From positions 620,001 to 684,000 of the forward strand of contig CAWDUT010000006.1 of the NCBI GenBank assembly GCA_963805525.1: a stretch of DNA of 64,000 bases, in the 5' to 3' direction. This document shows, one piece after another, positions 18,608 through 27,321 of the stretch. Below the pieces are notes generated by a model. The model saw nothing but the letters and a program-made list of their open reading frames with translations. It made no database searches and was not told the origin of the DNA. The DNA comes from DASQFQ01 sp963805525. Lineage in GTDB: Bacteria; Actinomycetota; Thermoleophilia; Solirubrobacterales; Solirubrobacteraceae. A program made the translations under genes and the position numbers. The number at the start of each line of letters is the position of its first letter. Position 1 is the stretch's first letter.

Positions 18608-19581
18608 GCTCTGTTCTCGTCTACGCCCTGCACTACGAGGGGCAGATCAACAAGAACTCGCTGGGCGCCGTCTCCGAGGGTGCTCGCCTCGCCTCCGAGC
18701 TCGGCGGCGAGTGTCACGCGATCGTGGTCGGCGACAAGGCCGGCCTCGGTGACGACGTGCTCGCGCCGCTCGGCGCCCACGGCGCCAGCAAGGTGTTCCG
18801 CGCCGAGGGCCCCGAAGGCCTCGCGCAGCCGGTGATCGACGCGATGGCCAAGGTCATCGGCGACGGCGGCCACGGCTACGCGCTGTTCGGCGGCGGCCTG
18901 CTCGGCTTCGAGATCGGCGCCGGCCTGGCCGCGCGCCTCGACGCCGGCGTCTGCATGGAGGTCACCAGCGTGCGCGTCGAGGACGGCAAGCTCGTCGCCG
19001 AGCGCCCGATCCTCAAGGACTCGCAGATCTCCGACGTCCACTACCGCTCGGACGTCGGCGTGATCATCGGCCGCCTCAACGCCTTCGAGGCGAACGAGAG
19101 CGGCGGGACCGCCGAGATCGAGGACGTCGACGTCGAGTACGCGGCGCACTCGCTCAAGGCCACGATGGTCCAGCGCGGCGAGCAGCGCGGCGCCGACGTG
19201 AACATCGAGGACGCCGACTACCTCGTGGCCGGTGGCCGCGGGCTGGGCAAGGCCGAGGGCTTCGAGCAGCTCGAGGAGCTCGCCGGCGCGCTCGGCGGCG
19301 CGGTCGCCGCCACCCGCGCGGTGGTCGACGCCGGCTGGTTCCCCTACGCCGCGCAGATCGGCCAGACGGGCAAGACCGTCGCGCCGAAGCTGTACCTGGC
19401 GGCCGGCATCTCCGGCGCGATCCAGCACAAGGTCGGCATGCAGTCCTCGGAGAACATCGTGGCGATCAACAAGGACTCGAACGCCCCGATCTTCGAGTTC
19501 TCCGACCTCGGCATCGTGGGCGACCTGAACAAGATCGTCCCGAAGCTCACCGAGGCCGTGAAGGCGAAGAAGGGCGCCTAG
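18604..19581 (+). CDS. etfA: Electron transfer flavoprotein alpha subunit
   Basis: The 325-residue subunit holds the catalytic FAD. The C-terminal FAD domain is clear: GGRGLGKAEGFEQLEELA, GQTGKTVAPKLYLAAGISGAIQH and INKDSNAPIFEFSDLGIVGDL. The start overlaps the etfB stop by four bases, and the next gene begins immediately after its TAG. It delivers electrons to the quinone oxidoreductase encoded downstream. Confidence 0.96.
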   Translation: MSSVLVYALHYEGQINKNSLGAVSEGARLASELGGECHAIVVGDKAGLGDDVLAPLGAHGASKVFRAEGPEGLAQPVIDAMAKVIGDGGHGYALFGGGLLGFEIGAGLAARLDAGVCMEVTSVRVEDGKLVAERPILKDSQISDVHYRSDVGVIIGRLNAFEANESGGTAEIEDVDVEYAAHSLKATMVQRGEQRGADVNIEDADYLVAGGRGLGKAEGFEQLEELAGALGGAVAATRAVVDAGWFPYAAQIGQTGKTVAPKLYLAAGISGAIQHKVGMQSSENIVAINKDSNAPIFEFSDLGIVGDLNKIVPKLTEAVKAKKGA

Positions 19582-21279
19582 GTGTCCTACGCACCCAGCC
19601 AGTTCCCCCCGCCGGTCGACTCGGCGGGGGAGTTCCTCGGACCCCCGACGGACGCCGAGGACGAGCGGATCGAGGTCGGCGTCGCGATCGTCGGCGGCGG
19701 CCAGGCCGGCCTCGCGTGCGCGATCCGGCTGCTGCAGCTGCTCGAGGACGACCCGGAGCTGATGGAGTCGCTGGGCGAGGTGCCGGTGGCGGTGCTCGAG
19801 AAGGGCAAGGTCGCCGGCGCGCACCAGCTCTCCGGCGCGGTCATGAACCCGTCGGCGATCCGCGAGCTGTTCCCGGACGACGACTCGTGGCCGAACTACG
19901 GCGAGGTCAAGGGCGAGCGCGTGTACTTCATGCCCAACAAGAAGCGCGCGATCCCGCTCATCCCGATCCCGCCGCCGTTCCGCAACCACGGCAACTACGT
20001 CGTCTCCGTGGCCGAGCTCAACCGCTGGCTGGGCGAGAAGGCCGAGGAGGCCGGCGCGTACATCCTGTCCGAGACCGTCGGCGCGAAGCTGCTGGTGGAG
20101 GACGACAGGGTCGTCGGCGTCCGCTCCGGCGACAAGGGCCGTGACAAGGAGGGCGGGGAGAAGGGCAACTTCGAGCCCGGCTCCGACATCACCGCCAAGG
20201 CGACCGTGCTCGCCGAGGGCTGCTGGGGCCACCTGACCGGCGCCGCGCTCAAGGGCCTCGGCCTCGCGTCGAAGGACCCGCAGGTGTGGGCGCTCGGCGT
20301 CAAGGAGGTGTGGGAGGTCGAGCAGCCGCTCGACCGGGTGATCCACACGCTCGGCTGGCCGCTGCGCCCGCAGGCCAAGTACAAGGAGTTCGGCGGCTCG
20401 TGGATCTACCCCATGAACCGCGAGGGCGAGCCGAACCGCGTCTCGATCGGCTTCGTCGCCGGCCTCGACTGGGCCGACGCGCAGCTCTCTCCCCACGACC
20501 TGCTGCAGGAGTTCAAGCTGCACCCGCGGGTGCGCAAGATCCTCGAGGGCGGCAAGCGCGTGGGCTGGGGCGCGAAGGCGATCCCCGAGGGCGGCTACTG
20601 GGCGATGCCCACGCTGCACGCTCCCGGCATGGTGATCGCGGGCGACGGCGCCGGCATGGTCAACGTGCCGAAGCTCAAGGGCGTCCACCTGGCGATCAAG
20701 GCCGGGATCCTGGCGGCGGAGACGATCTACCGCCAGCTGAAGGCCGGCTCGAGCGACTTCTCGGAGTACGAGACGGCGGTCTACGAGTCGCACATCGGCA
20801 AGGACCTCTACGAGTCGCGCAACATGAAGCAGCCGTTCGCGAAGGGGCTCGTGATGGGCGGAGCGATCGTCAACGCGATGACGGTGACCAAGGGCAAGCT
20901 GCCCGGCGGCCACTGGCCGACGCACCGCGACGCCGAGCAGCCGCTGCTGATGACCGGCCGCGCCGAGCGCTATCCGAAGCCGGACGGCAAGTACACGTTC
21001 GACAAGCTGTCGGGCGTCTTCCTCACCGGCAACGCGACGCGCGACGACGCGCCGAGCCACATCCGGGTGGAGAAGAACGTCCCGCGCGAGGTCGCCGAGG
21101 CGTGGGCGTGGATGTGCCCGGCCGGCGTCTACGAGGTGCCGGAGGACGCGCCGGAGAACGGCAACGTCGACCTGATCGTCAACCCGTCGAACTGCGTGCA
21201 GTGCGGCGCGATCACCGCCAAGGGCGGGCGCCTGACGCCCCCCGAGGGCGGCGACGGGCCGCTCTACCAGATCACCTAA
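19582..21279 (+). CDS. Electron transfer flavoprotein-quinone oxidoreductase
   Basis: The 565-residue membrane-associated flavoprotein passes electrons from ETF to menaquinone or ubiquinone. The N-terminal Rossmann motif is VAIVGGGQAGLACAIRL. The quinone/FAD region has GAHQLSGAVMNPSAIRELFPD. The C-terminal iron-sulfur segment has Cys512 (CPAGVY), Cys538 and Cys541 (NCVQC), but the fourth ligand position 544 is Ile, not Cys. The GTG directly follows the etfA stop. The operon ends at a palindrome with a T-run (21290-21313). Confidence 0.93.
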   Translation: MSYAPSQFPPPVDSAGEFLGPPTDAEDERIEVGVAIVGGGQAGLACAIRLLQLLEDDPELMESLGEVPVAVLEKGKVAGAHQLSGAVMNPSAIRELFPDDDSWPNYGEVKGERVYFMPNKKRAIPLIPIPPPFRNHGNYVVSVAELNRWLGEKAEEAGAYILSETVGAKLLVEDDRVVGVRSGDKGRDKEGGEKGNFEPGSDITAKATVLAEGCWGHLTGAALKGLGLASKDPQVWALGVKEVWEVEQPLDRVIHTLGWPLRPQAKYKEFGGSWIYPMNREGEPNRVSIGFVAGLDWADAQLSPHDLLQEFKLHPRVRKILEGGKRVGWGAKAIPEGGYWAMPTLHAPGMVIAGDGAGMVNVPKLKGVHLAIKAGILAAETIYRQLKAGSSDFSEYETAVYESHIGKDLYESRNMKQPFAKGLVMGGAIVNAMTVTKGKLPGGHWPTHRDAEQPLLMTGRAERYPKPDGKYTFDKLSGVFLTGNATRDDAPSHIRVEKNVPREVAEAWAWMCPAGVYEVPEDAPENGNVDLIVNPSNCVQCGAITAKGGRLTPPEGGDGPLYQIT

Positions 21280-21289
21280 CCCTCAACCT

Positions 21290-21313
21290 CCCTCAAGGGG
21301 TCTGACCCCTTTT
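21290..21313 (+). terminator. REP-like palindrome copy 2, with T-run after etf operon
   Basis: CCCTCAAGGGGTCTGACCCC followed by TTTT lies 10 bp after the ETF-QO stop. It is the same 20-mer as on the minus strand at 16816-16835. The palindrome AAGGGGTCTGACCCCTT (21295-21311) plus the T-run could end the etf transcript. Confidence 0.65.
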
Positions 21314-21362
21314 CGTGGGCCGCCCGCAACTCGGGCGGTCCGTGCGCGTTAATTGGCGGTCC

Positions 21363-22100
21363 ATGCGCCAACTCGTGCTGACCCTTCTCATCCTCGGCGT
21401 CCTCGCCGCGCCCGCCCACGCGGCGAGCAGCAGCGTGCGCCTGACCAGCTGCCAGTCGGCGCTCGACCCGACCGAGCGCGTGGCGAGCTTCGAGGGCCGG
21501 ATGAAGGTCAAGCACCGCGCACGCCGGATGCAGATGCGCTTCACGCTGCAGACGCGCTCCGCCGACACCCCGAGGTGGCACCGCCTGCCCGCCGCAGGCT
21601 TCGGCAAGTGGCTGACGAGTAACCCCGGGATCGGCCGCTACGTCTACACCAAGCGCGTGATCGAGCTGGAGGCGCCCGCCTCGTACCGGACGGTCGTGAA
21701 GTTCCGCTGGCTCGACGCCGACGGCCACCGCGTCGCGTCGGCGAAGTCGACCTCGGGCGTCTGCCACCAGAGCGACTACCGCCCCAACCTGCGCCCGCTC
21801 GGCGTCCAGGCCAAGCCCGGCGCCGACAGCTCGCACGCCCGCTATCTGGTGCCGGTCGTCAACCGCGGCCGCACGCGGGCCGGCGCGTTCGACGTCGTCG
21901 TGTCGGTCGACGGCACCACGCTCACGCCTGCGCAGGCGCCCGAGCTCGAGCCGGGCGAGCGCGCGCTGGTCGAGGTCCAGGGCCCGCCGTGCCAGACCGG
22001 GCAGATCCTGACCGTCGACGTCGACCCCACCGGCGCGGTCGACGAGCGCAACGAGGGCGACAACCAGCTCAGCGTGCCGTGCCCGGGCGCGCCTGTTTGA
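21363..22100 (+). CDS. Secreted protein with C-terminal CARDB-like domain
   Basis: The 245-residue protein has a signal peptide (residues 1-20, MRQLVLTLLILGVLAAPAHA). The C-terminal beta domain (YLVPVVNRGRTRAGAFDVVVSVDG, VDERNEGDNQLSV) looks like CARDB, an adhesion-type fold of exported proteins. The middle is unassigned. The start is at the signal peptide Met; an upstream in-frame extension is unlikely to be used. It converges with the dehalogenase-like gene with 32 bp overlap. Confidence 0.75.
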   Translation: MRQLVLTLLILGVLAAPAHAASSSVRLTSCQSALDPTERVASFEGRMKVKHRARRMQMRFTLQTRSADTPRWHRLPAAGFGKWLTSNPGIGRYVYTKRVIELEAPASYRTVVKFRWLDADGHRVASAKSTSGVCHQSDYRPNLRPLGVQAKPGADSSHARYLVPVVNRGRTRAGAFDVVVSVDGTTLTPAQAPELEPGERALVEVQGPPCQTGQILTVDVDPTGAVDERNEGDNQLSVPCPGAPV

Positions 22101-22872
22101 GGAAGCGCACCAGCTCCTCGGCGTAGCGGTCGGGCGCGTCCTCGACAACGAAGTGCCCGGTCCCGTCGAGCACCACGACCTCCGAGCCCGGGATCTCGCC
22201 CTGGAAGCGATGCGCGCCGGCCACCGGCGCGGCGAAGTCGTCGGAGCCCCACAGCATCAGCGTCGGCACGCCGAGCTGCGCGAGCTTGCCCTCGTAGGGC
22301 TCGAGCTTCTCGAAGTCGCCCGAGCGGTAGAGCTCGAGCTGACCGTTGCGGCGGTCCTCGTCGCCGAACGCCTTGAAGTATTCGTCGACCGCGTCCGGCG
22401 TGATGCCGGTCGAGACGGCGCCGAGCATCTGGGCGAAGCCGTCGCGGTCGACGCCGTGGACGAACTGCTCGCCCTGGCTCTCGGTCCGCAGGATCTCGCC
22501 GGGCCCGCGCCACTTGCCGTCGGCGAAGAAGCCGGTGTCCGAGATGACGAGCGCGGCGACCGCGTCCGGGTGGTCGCACGCCCAGCGCAGGCCGATCAGC
22601 CCGCCCCAGTCGTGGACGACGAGCGCGACGTCTTCGAGGCCCTGCTGCGTGCGGAAGCGCTCGAGCGCGTCGACGTGGCGCTCCCACGTGCCCGGCGGGT
22701 CGGCCGGCGAGTCGCCGTAGCCCGGCAGGTCGGGGGCGAGCGCGTGGTAGCCCGCGGCCGCCAGCGCGGGCAGGATGTCGCGCCACATGTAGGACGACTC
22801 CGGATACCCGTGGACCAGCAGGACGGCGGGGTTTCCGGCCTCTCCGGCCTCGCGATGGTGAAGCTCCGGCAT
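22069..22872 (-). CDS. Alpha/beta hydrolase, haloalkane dehalogenase-like
   Basis: The 267-residue alpha/beta hydrolase has an oxyanion region LLVHGYPESSYMWRD and a nucleophile Asp in VVHDWGGLIGLRW, where Asp followed by Trp is the haloalkane dehalogenase or epoxide hydrolase pattern. The catalytic His lies in GTGHFVVEDAPD. The substrate is not predictable. The start lies 53 bp from divergent rpmE. Confidence 0.87.
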   Translation of the reverse strand: MPELHHREAGEAGNPAVLLVHGYPESSYMWRDILPALAAAGYHALAPDLPGYGDSPADPPGTWERHVDALERFRTQQGLEDVALVVHDWGGLIGLRWACDHPDAVAALVISDTGFFADGKWRGPGEILRTESQGEQFVHGVDRDGFAQMLGAVSTGITPDAVDEYFKAFGDEDRRNGQLELYRSGDFEKLEPYEGKLAQLGVPTLMLWGSDDFAAPVAGAHRFQGEIPGSEVVVLDGTGHFVVEDAPDRYAEELVRFLKQARPGTAR

Positions 22873-22888
22873 CGAAGTGCCGATGCTA

Positions 22889-22925
22889 TTCGAGGGGCCT
22901 GCACCCCGGCTCTACAATTAGACCT
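22889..22925 (+). promoter_or_regulatory. Leaderless promoter of rpmE
   Basis: A TACAAT box at 22913-22918 ends seven bases before the rpmE ATG, with TTCGAG 18 bp upstream as a possible -35. No Shine-Dalgarno sequence lies before the ATG, so the mRNA probably starts at or next to the start codon. Confidence 0.55.
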
Positions 22926-23144
22926 ATGAAAACCGACATCCATCCGGAGTACGTCGAGGCTCACGTCCGCTGCACCTGCGGCAACGAGTTCACGACGCGC
23001 TCGACCCAGCCTGAGATCCATGTGGAGATCTGCTCGAACTGCCACCCGTTCTACACGGGCAAGCAGAAGCTGGTCGACACGGGTGGCCGCGTGGAGCGCT
23101 TCCAGCGCCGCGCCGCACGCCGCGCTCGCGGCGACAAGAGCTAG
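22926..23144 (+). CDS. rpmE: 50S ribosomal protein L31
   Basis: The 72-residue zinc-binding (C+) form of L31 bridges the ribosomal subunits. The four Cys ligands are in RCTCGN and CSNCHPFYTG. The basic tail is normal. It opens the conserved block rpmE-DUF1385-prfA-prmC found in many actinobacteria. No ribosome site is seen and the mRNA is probably leaderless. Confidence 0.97.
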   Translation: MKTDIHPEYVEAHVRCTCGNEFTTRSTQPEIHVEICSNCHPFYTGKQKLVDTGGRVERFQRRAARRARGDKS

Positions 23145-23158
23145 CCACCCAGCCTCAT

Positions 23159-24139
23159 ATGCCTGAGACCCGCCTGCCAGACGGCGCCCTGATGGCGCAG
23201 AAGGATGCGCCCGTCGGCGGGCAGGCGGTGCTCGAGGGCGTGATGATGCGCGGCGTCTCGACGTGGGCCGTCGCGGTCCGCAAGCCCGCGCCCGAGGGCG
23301 CGCCGGACGACGCGCTCGGCGAGATCGGCGTCCAGTCGTTCCCGCTCGTTTCGTGGACCAAGCGCCACCGCGTCCTGCGCTGGCCGATCATCCGCGGCGT
23401 CGTCGCGCTGGTCGAGTCGATGAAGATCGGCTTCACCGCGCTCGGCATCTCCGCCAACGAGCAGCTCGAAGAGGAGGAGGAGCCGATCTCGAGCGGCATG
23501 TGGGTCGGCACCGTGGTCGCCGCCCTCGCGCTCGCCATCGGCCTGTTCTTCGTCGTGCCGGTCGGGCTCACGTCGCTGTTCAAGGACAAGCTGGGGTCGG
23601 CGCTCCTGTTCTGGGTCGTCGAGGGCGTGCTGCGCACCACGATCTTCCTCGGCTACCTGTGGCTGCTCTCGCGCCTGGAGGACCTGCGGCGCGTGTTCGA
23701 GTACCACGGCGCCGAGCACAAGACGATCTCCTGCTTCGAGGCCGGCCTGCCGCTGACGCCCGAGAACGCGCAGCGCTTCTCGCGCCTGCACCCGCGCTGC
23801 GGCACGAGCTTCCTGCTGATCGTGATGATCGTCGCCATCTTCATCTTCGCGCCGCTAGGCCTGCCGGCCTGGTACCTGCTGGTGCTCTCGCGCATCCTCG
23901 GCGTGCCGCTGATCGCGGGCCTCTCCTTCGAGGTCATCAAGTGGGCGGGCAAGAACCGCCGCAAGCGCTGGGTGCAGACGCTCATCTGGCCCGGCATGCA
24001 GCTGCAGAAGCTGACCACGCGCGAGCCCGACCTCTCGCAGCTCGCCGTCGCGATCGCCGCCATGGAGGCGGTGCTGGCGGTCGAGGATCCGCGCAACGCG
24101 TCCGCCGAGGACACGGTGGGCATGGAGGTCGTCGCCTAG
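23159..24139 (+). CDS. DUF1385 family membrane protein
   Basis: The 326-residue protein carries the hallmark GGQAVLEGVMMRGV near the N-terminus, YHGAEHKTISCFEAG in the middle and CGTSFLLIVMIV in the third membrane segment. About four helices are seen (residues 115-140, 150-180, 220-265). The function is unknown, but it commonly lies beside prfA and prmC. It is 14 bp from rpmE and 13 bp from prfA, so it is operonic. Confidence 0.92.
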   Translation: MPETRLPDGALMAQKDAPVGGQAVLEGVMMRGVSTWAVAVRKPAPEGAPDDALGEIGVQSFPLVSWTKRHRVLRWPIIRGVVALVESMKIGFTALGISANEQLEEEEEPISSGMWVGTVVAALALAIGLFFVVPVGLTSLFKDKLGSALLFWVVEGVLRTTIFLGYLWLLSRLEDLRRVFEYHGAEHKTISCFEAGLPLTPENAQRFSRLHPRCGTSFLLIVMIVAIFIFAPLGLPAWYLLVLSRILGVPLIAGLSFEVIKWAGKNRRKRWVQTLIWPGMQLQKLTTREPDLSQLAVAIAAMEAVLAVEDPRNASAEDTVGMEVVA

Positions 24140-24152
24140 ACTCGCCCGGGCC

Positions 24153-25196
24153 ATGATCGAGTCGCTCGTCGAGCAGATCGAGGCCCGTTTCCAGGATGCG
24201 CAGGCGGCCATGTCGGATCCCGAGGTGATCGGGGACCGGCAGCGCTACGCGGAGGCGGGGCGCCTCTTCAACCAGCTCTCCACCGGCGCCAAGCTCGCCG
24301 AGGAGTGGCGGCATGCGAAATCCGACGCCGAGGGCGCGGAGGAGATGCTCTCCGAGAGCGGCGACGATCCGGAGCTGCGCGCGGAGATGGAGGCGGCGCG
24401 GGCGCGGATGGAGGAGCTCGAGGAGGAGATCCGGCTCGCGATGGTCGAGCGCGACCCGAACGACGAGAAGGACGTGATCGTCGAGATCCGCGCGGGCGCG
24501 GGCGGCGACGAGGCCGGCCTGTGGGCGGGCGACCTCTACCGGATGCTCACCCGCTACGCCGAGCGGCGCGGCTTCAAGACCGAGACGCTGGGCGCGCACG
24601 ACGGCTCGTACACGCTCGAGATCAAGGGCGACGGCGCCTACTCGGTGTTCAAGTTCGAGGGTGGGACGCACCGCGTGCAGCGCGTGCCGGAGACGGAGTC
24701 GCAGGGGCGCATCCACACCTCCACCGCGACCGTCGCGGTGCTGCCGGAGGCGGAGGACGTGGACGTCGAGGTCAACCAGGCCGATCTGGAGATCGACGTC
24801 TACCGGTCCTCCGGGCCGGGCGGGCAGTCGGTCAACACGACCGACTCGGCCGTGCGGATCACCCACAAGCCGACCGGGATCGTGGTCTCGATGCAGGACG
24901 AGAAGTCGCAGCTGCAGAACCGCGAGAAGGCGATGAAGGTGCTGCGCGCGCGGCTGTATGAGGCGAAGCTCGCCGAGCAGCAGGCGGAGCTCGCGGCCGA
25001 GCGCCGCGCCCAGGTCGGCACCGGCGAGCGGGCGGAGAAGATCCGTACCTACAACTTCCCCGAGCGGCGGGTCACCGACCACCGCGTGAAGCTGACCGTC
25101 CACAACCTCGAAGAGGTGCTGGGCGGCGCGCTGGACGAGCAGACGGCCGCGCTGCAGGACGCCGAGAAGCGCGCGCGGCTCGAAGCGGCGACCTGA
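24153..25196 (+). CDS. prfA: Peptide chain release factor 1
   Basis: The 347-residue RF1 ends translation at UAA and UAG. The catalytic GGQ is in YRSSGPGGQSVNTTDSAVR, and its Gln is the methylation target of the adjacent PrmC. The N-terminal coiled coil (residues 1-110) is highly acidic. The stop overlaps prmC by one base (TGATG). Two other window genes end in the RF1/RF2-neutral or RF1-read TAG stops shared in CTAG palindromes. Confidence 0.97.
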   Translation: MIESLVEQIEARFQDAQAAMSDPEVIGDRQRYAEAGRLFNQLSTGAKLAEEWRHAKSDAEGAEEMLSESGDDPELRAEMEAARARMEELEEEIRLAMVERDPNDEKDVIVEIRAGAGGDEAGLWAGDLYRMLTRYAERRGFKTETLGAHDGSYTLEIKGDGAYSVFKFEGGTHRVQRVPETESQGRIHTSTATVAVLPEAEDVDVEVNQADLEIDVYRSSGPGGQSVNTTDSAVRITHKPTGIVVSMQDEKSQLQNREKAMKVLRARLYEAKLAEQQAELAAERRAQVGTGERAEKIRTYNFPERRVTDHRVKLTVHNLEEVLGGALDEQTAALQDAEKRARLEAAT

Positions 25197-26014
25197 TGGC
25201 CCGGCGGCTGCTGGGCCGCACCTCGGTCCGGGACGCGCTGGACTCGGCGGTGATCGCTCTGCAAGCCGCCGGCTGCGACACGCCGCGGCTGGACGCGGAG
25301 CTGCTGATCGGGCACGTGCTCGGGGTCGGCCGCGCCGCCATCATCGCCGCGCCCGGGCGCGAGCTCGAGCCGGACGAGGCGCGCGCGTTCATGGACCTCG
25401 CCGCCCGCCGCCGCTCGCGGGAGCCCGTGGCGTACATCCTCGGTGAGAAGGGGTTCCGCCGGCTGATGCTCAGCGTCGACTCGCGCGTGCTCGTGCCGCG
25501 CCCGGAGACCGAGTTCGTGGTCGAGGCCGCCTTGTCGCTGCCGCAGGGCGCGCGGGTGGTCGACATGGGCACCGGCTCGGGCGCCATCGCGCTGGCGCTG
25601 AAGGACGAGCGGCCGGACCTGTCTGTGGTCGCCACGGACTTCTCCGCAGGCGCCCTCGACGTCGCACGCGCCAACGCCGAGCGGCTCGGCCTTGACGTCG
25701 AGTTCCTCCACACCGACCTCCTCGACGGCGTCGGCCACGTCGACGCCGTCCTCTCCAACCCGCCCTACGTCGCGGCGGGCGACCGGCTGCCGCCCGACGT
25801 CGGCTTCGAGCCGCGCGCCGCGCTGTTCGGCGGCGAGGACGGCCTCGACGTCATCCGGCGGCTCGTGAAGGAGGCCTCGGCTGTGCCGTTCCTCGCGCTC
25901 GAGGTCGGCGCCGGCCAGGCCGCCGCGGTGGCCGCGCTGATGGGCGCGTGGGACGTCGAGCTCGTCCGCGACTACGCCGGCCACGAGCGCGTCGTGGTCG
26001 GGCGCGCGCGGTAG
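25196..26014 (+). CDS. prmC: Release factor glutamine N5-methyltransferase
   Basis: The 272-residue SAM methyltransferase modifies the GGQ glutamine of release factors. The N-terminal helical domain has LDAELLIGHVLGVGR. The SAM site is VVDMGTGSGAIALAL and the catalytic motif NPPY is near residue 188. The start overlaps the prfA stop by one base, matching substrate and enzyme in one operon. Confidence 0.95.
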   Translation: MARRLLGRTSVRDALDSAVIALQAAGCDTPRLDAELLIGHVLGVGRAAIIAAPGRELEPDEARAFMDLAARRRSREPVAYILGEKGFRRLMLSVDSRVLVPRPETEFVVEAALSLPQGARVVDMGTGSGAIALALKDERPDLSVVATDFSAGALDVARANAERLGLDVEFLHTDLLDGVGHVDAVLSNPPYVAAGDRLPPDVGFEPRAALFGGEDGLDVIRRLVKEASAVPFLALEVGAGQAAAVAALMGAWDVELVRDYAGHERVVVGRAR

Positions 26015-26024
26015 CCTCGCCCTC

Positions 26025-26735
26025 GTGTCCGGGGTGAGCGTCGCGGTCATCGGAGACCGCCGCAAGGAGTACGTCGAGCAGGACTCGATCGAGACCGCGC
26101 TCGAGCACTCCTCCGCCCGGCTCGGGATCCCGTTCGAGCTCGAGTGGCTGCCCACCGACTCGCTCCCCGGCCGCGCCGCCGAGCGGCTCGACGGCGCCGA
26201 CGCGGTGTGGTGCGCGCCGGGCAGCCCGTATGCGAGCCTCGAGGGCGCGCTGGAGGGCATCGCGTTCGCGCGCACGAGCGGCCGGCCGTTCCTCGGCACC
26301 TGCGCGGGCTTCCAGCATGGCGTGCTCGAGATCGCGCGCAACGTGCTCGGCGCCGAGGCCGCCGTGCATCGCGAGTACGGCGAGGGCGGCGACCTGTTCA
26401 TCGACGAGCTGCTGTGCTCGCTGGTCGGGCAGACGCTGGAGGTGGCGATCACCGACCCGGACACCGAGGCGCTCTTCGGCGCCCCGCAGACGACCGAGAC
26501 CTACTACTGCCGCTTCGGGCTCGACGAGCGCCACCGCGACCCGCTCGCGAGCGCCGGGCTCTACGTGGTCGGCGTCGACGCCGCCGATGGCGGCACCCGC
26601 ATCATGCGCCTCGCGGGGCACCCGTTCTTCTACCTGACGCTGTTCGTCCCGCACGCGGCGTCGACGCCGGAGCGCCCGCACCCGCTCGTCAGCGGCTTCC
26701 TCGCGGCCGCCGCACACGTTGTCGGCCGCGTCTGA
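26025..26735 (+). CDS. Class I glutamine-amidotransferase-like protein (CTP synthase C-domain type)
   Basis: The 236-residue protein resembles the glutaminase half of CTP synthase without the synthetase half. The nucleophile is Cys in FLGTCAGFQHGVLEIARNVL, and a candidate His is in AGHPFFYLTLF. No ammonia-accepting partner is adjacent, so it may act as a free hydrolase or in a complex. The GTG start follows prmC by 10 bp, and the tsaC start overlaps its end by 17 bp. Confidence 0.8.
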   Translation: MSGVSVAVIGDRRKEYVEQDSIETALEHSSARLGIPFELEWLPTDSLPGRAAERLDGADAVWCAPGSPYASLEGALEGIAFARTSGRPFLGTCAGFQHGVLEIARNVLGAEAAVHREYGEGGDLFIDELLCSLVGQTLEVAITDPDTEALFGAPQTTETYYCRFGLDERHRDPLASAGLYVVGVDAADGGTRIMRLAGHPFFYLTLFVPHAASTPERPHPLVSGFLAAAAHVVGRV

Positions 26736-27321
26736 CCTCGAGGCCTGCATCGCCGCGGGCGGTGTGGCGGTGTTCCCGTCGGACACCGTCTACGGGCTCG
26801 CGTGCGACCCCGAGAGCGCCGAGGCGGTCGAGCGGATGTACGCGCTGAAGGGGCGGGCGCCGGCCAAGCCGAGCGCGGTGATGTTCTTCGACGCCGAGCT
26901 CGCGGTCGCCGCGCTGCCCGAGCTCGGCAAGCGGACGCGGGCGCTGATGGCGCGGCTGTTGCCGGGCGGCGTGACGCTGGTGCTGCCGAACCCACGCGGG
27001 CGCTACCCGCTGGCGGGCGGCGACGCGCTCGGGCTGCGCGTCCCGGACGTGCCGCTGCTGGGCGGCGTCGGCCGGCCCGTCCTGCAGAGCTCGGCCAACG
27101 TCACGGGCGGCTCCGACGCGCGGCGGATCGAGGAGGTGCCGGCAGAGATCCGCGCCGCCGCGGACCTCGTGATCGATGCGGGAGACCTGCCCGGAACCCC
27201 CTCGACGGTGATCGATCTGCAGCGCTTCGAGGCCACCGGCGAGTGGTCGATGCTGCGTGCCGGCGCGGTCCCCGCGGAGGTCGTCGAAGTGGCCGCGCGC
27301 GCTGGTACGGTGGGCTTATGA
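26719..27321 (+). CDS. tsaC: L-threonylcarbamoyladenylate synthase (Sua5/YciO/YrdC)
   Basis: The 200-residue enzyme makes threonylcarbamoyl-AMP for the t6A37 modification of ANN-decoding tRNAs. Motifs are FPSDTVYGLACDPES, KGRAPAKPSAVMF and QSSANVTGGSDA, as in TsaC/Sua5. It is the short form without the Sua5 C-domain. The TTG start is the only one upstream of the conserved domain; it overlaps the previous gene, and its stop overlaps glyA by four bases (ATGA). Confidence 0.93.
   Translation: MSAASDLEACIAAGGVAVFPSDTVYGLACDPESAEAVERMYALKGRAPAKPSAVMFFDAELAVAALPELGKRTRALMARLLPGGVTLVLPNPRGRYPLAGGDALGLRVPDVPLLGGVGRPVLQSSANVTGGSDARRIEEVPAEIRAAADLVIDAGDLPGTPSTVIDLQRFEATGEWSMLRAGAVPAEVVEVAARAGTVGL

Noticed and set aside
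18466..21060. Very long open frame on the minus strand (864 codons) opposite the etf genes
   Set aside because: It is a GC-rich shadow of etfB, etfA and ETF-QO, with Arg/Val/Leu/Asp-biased composition and no domain.
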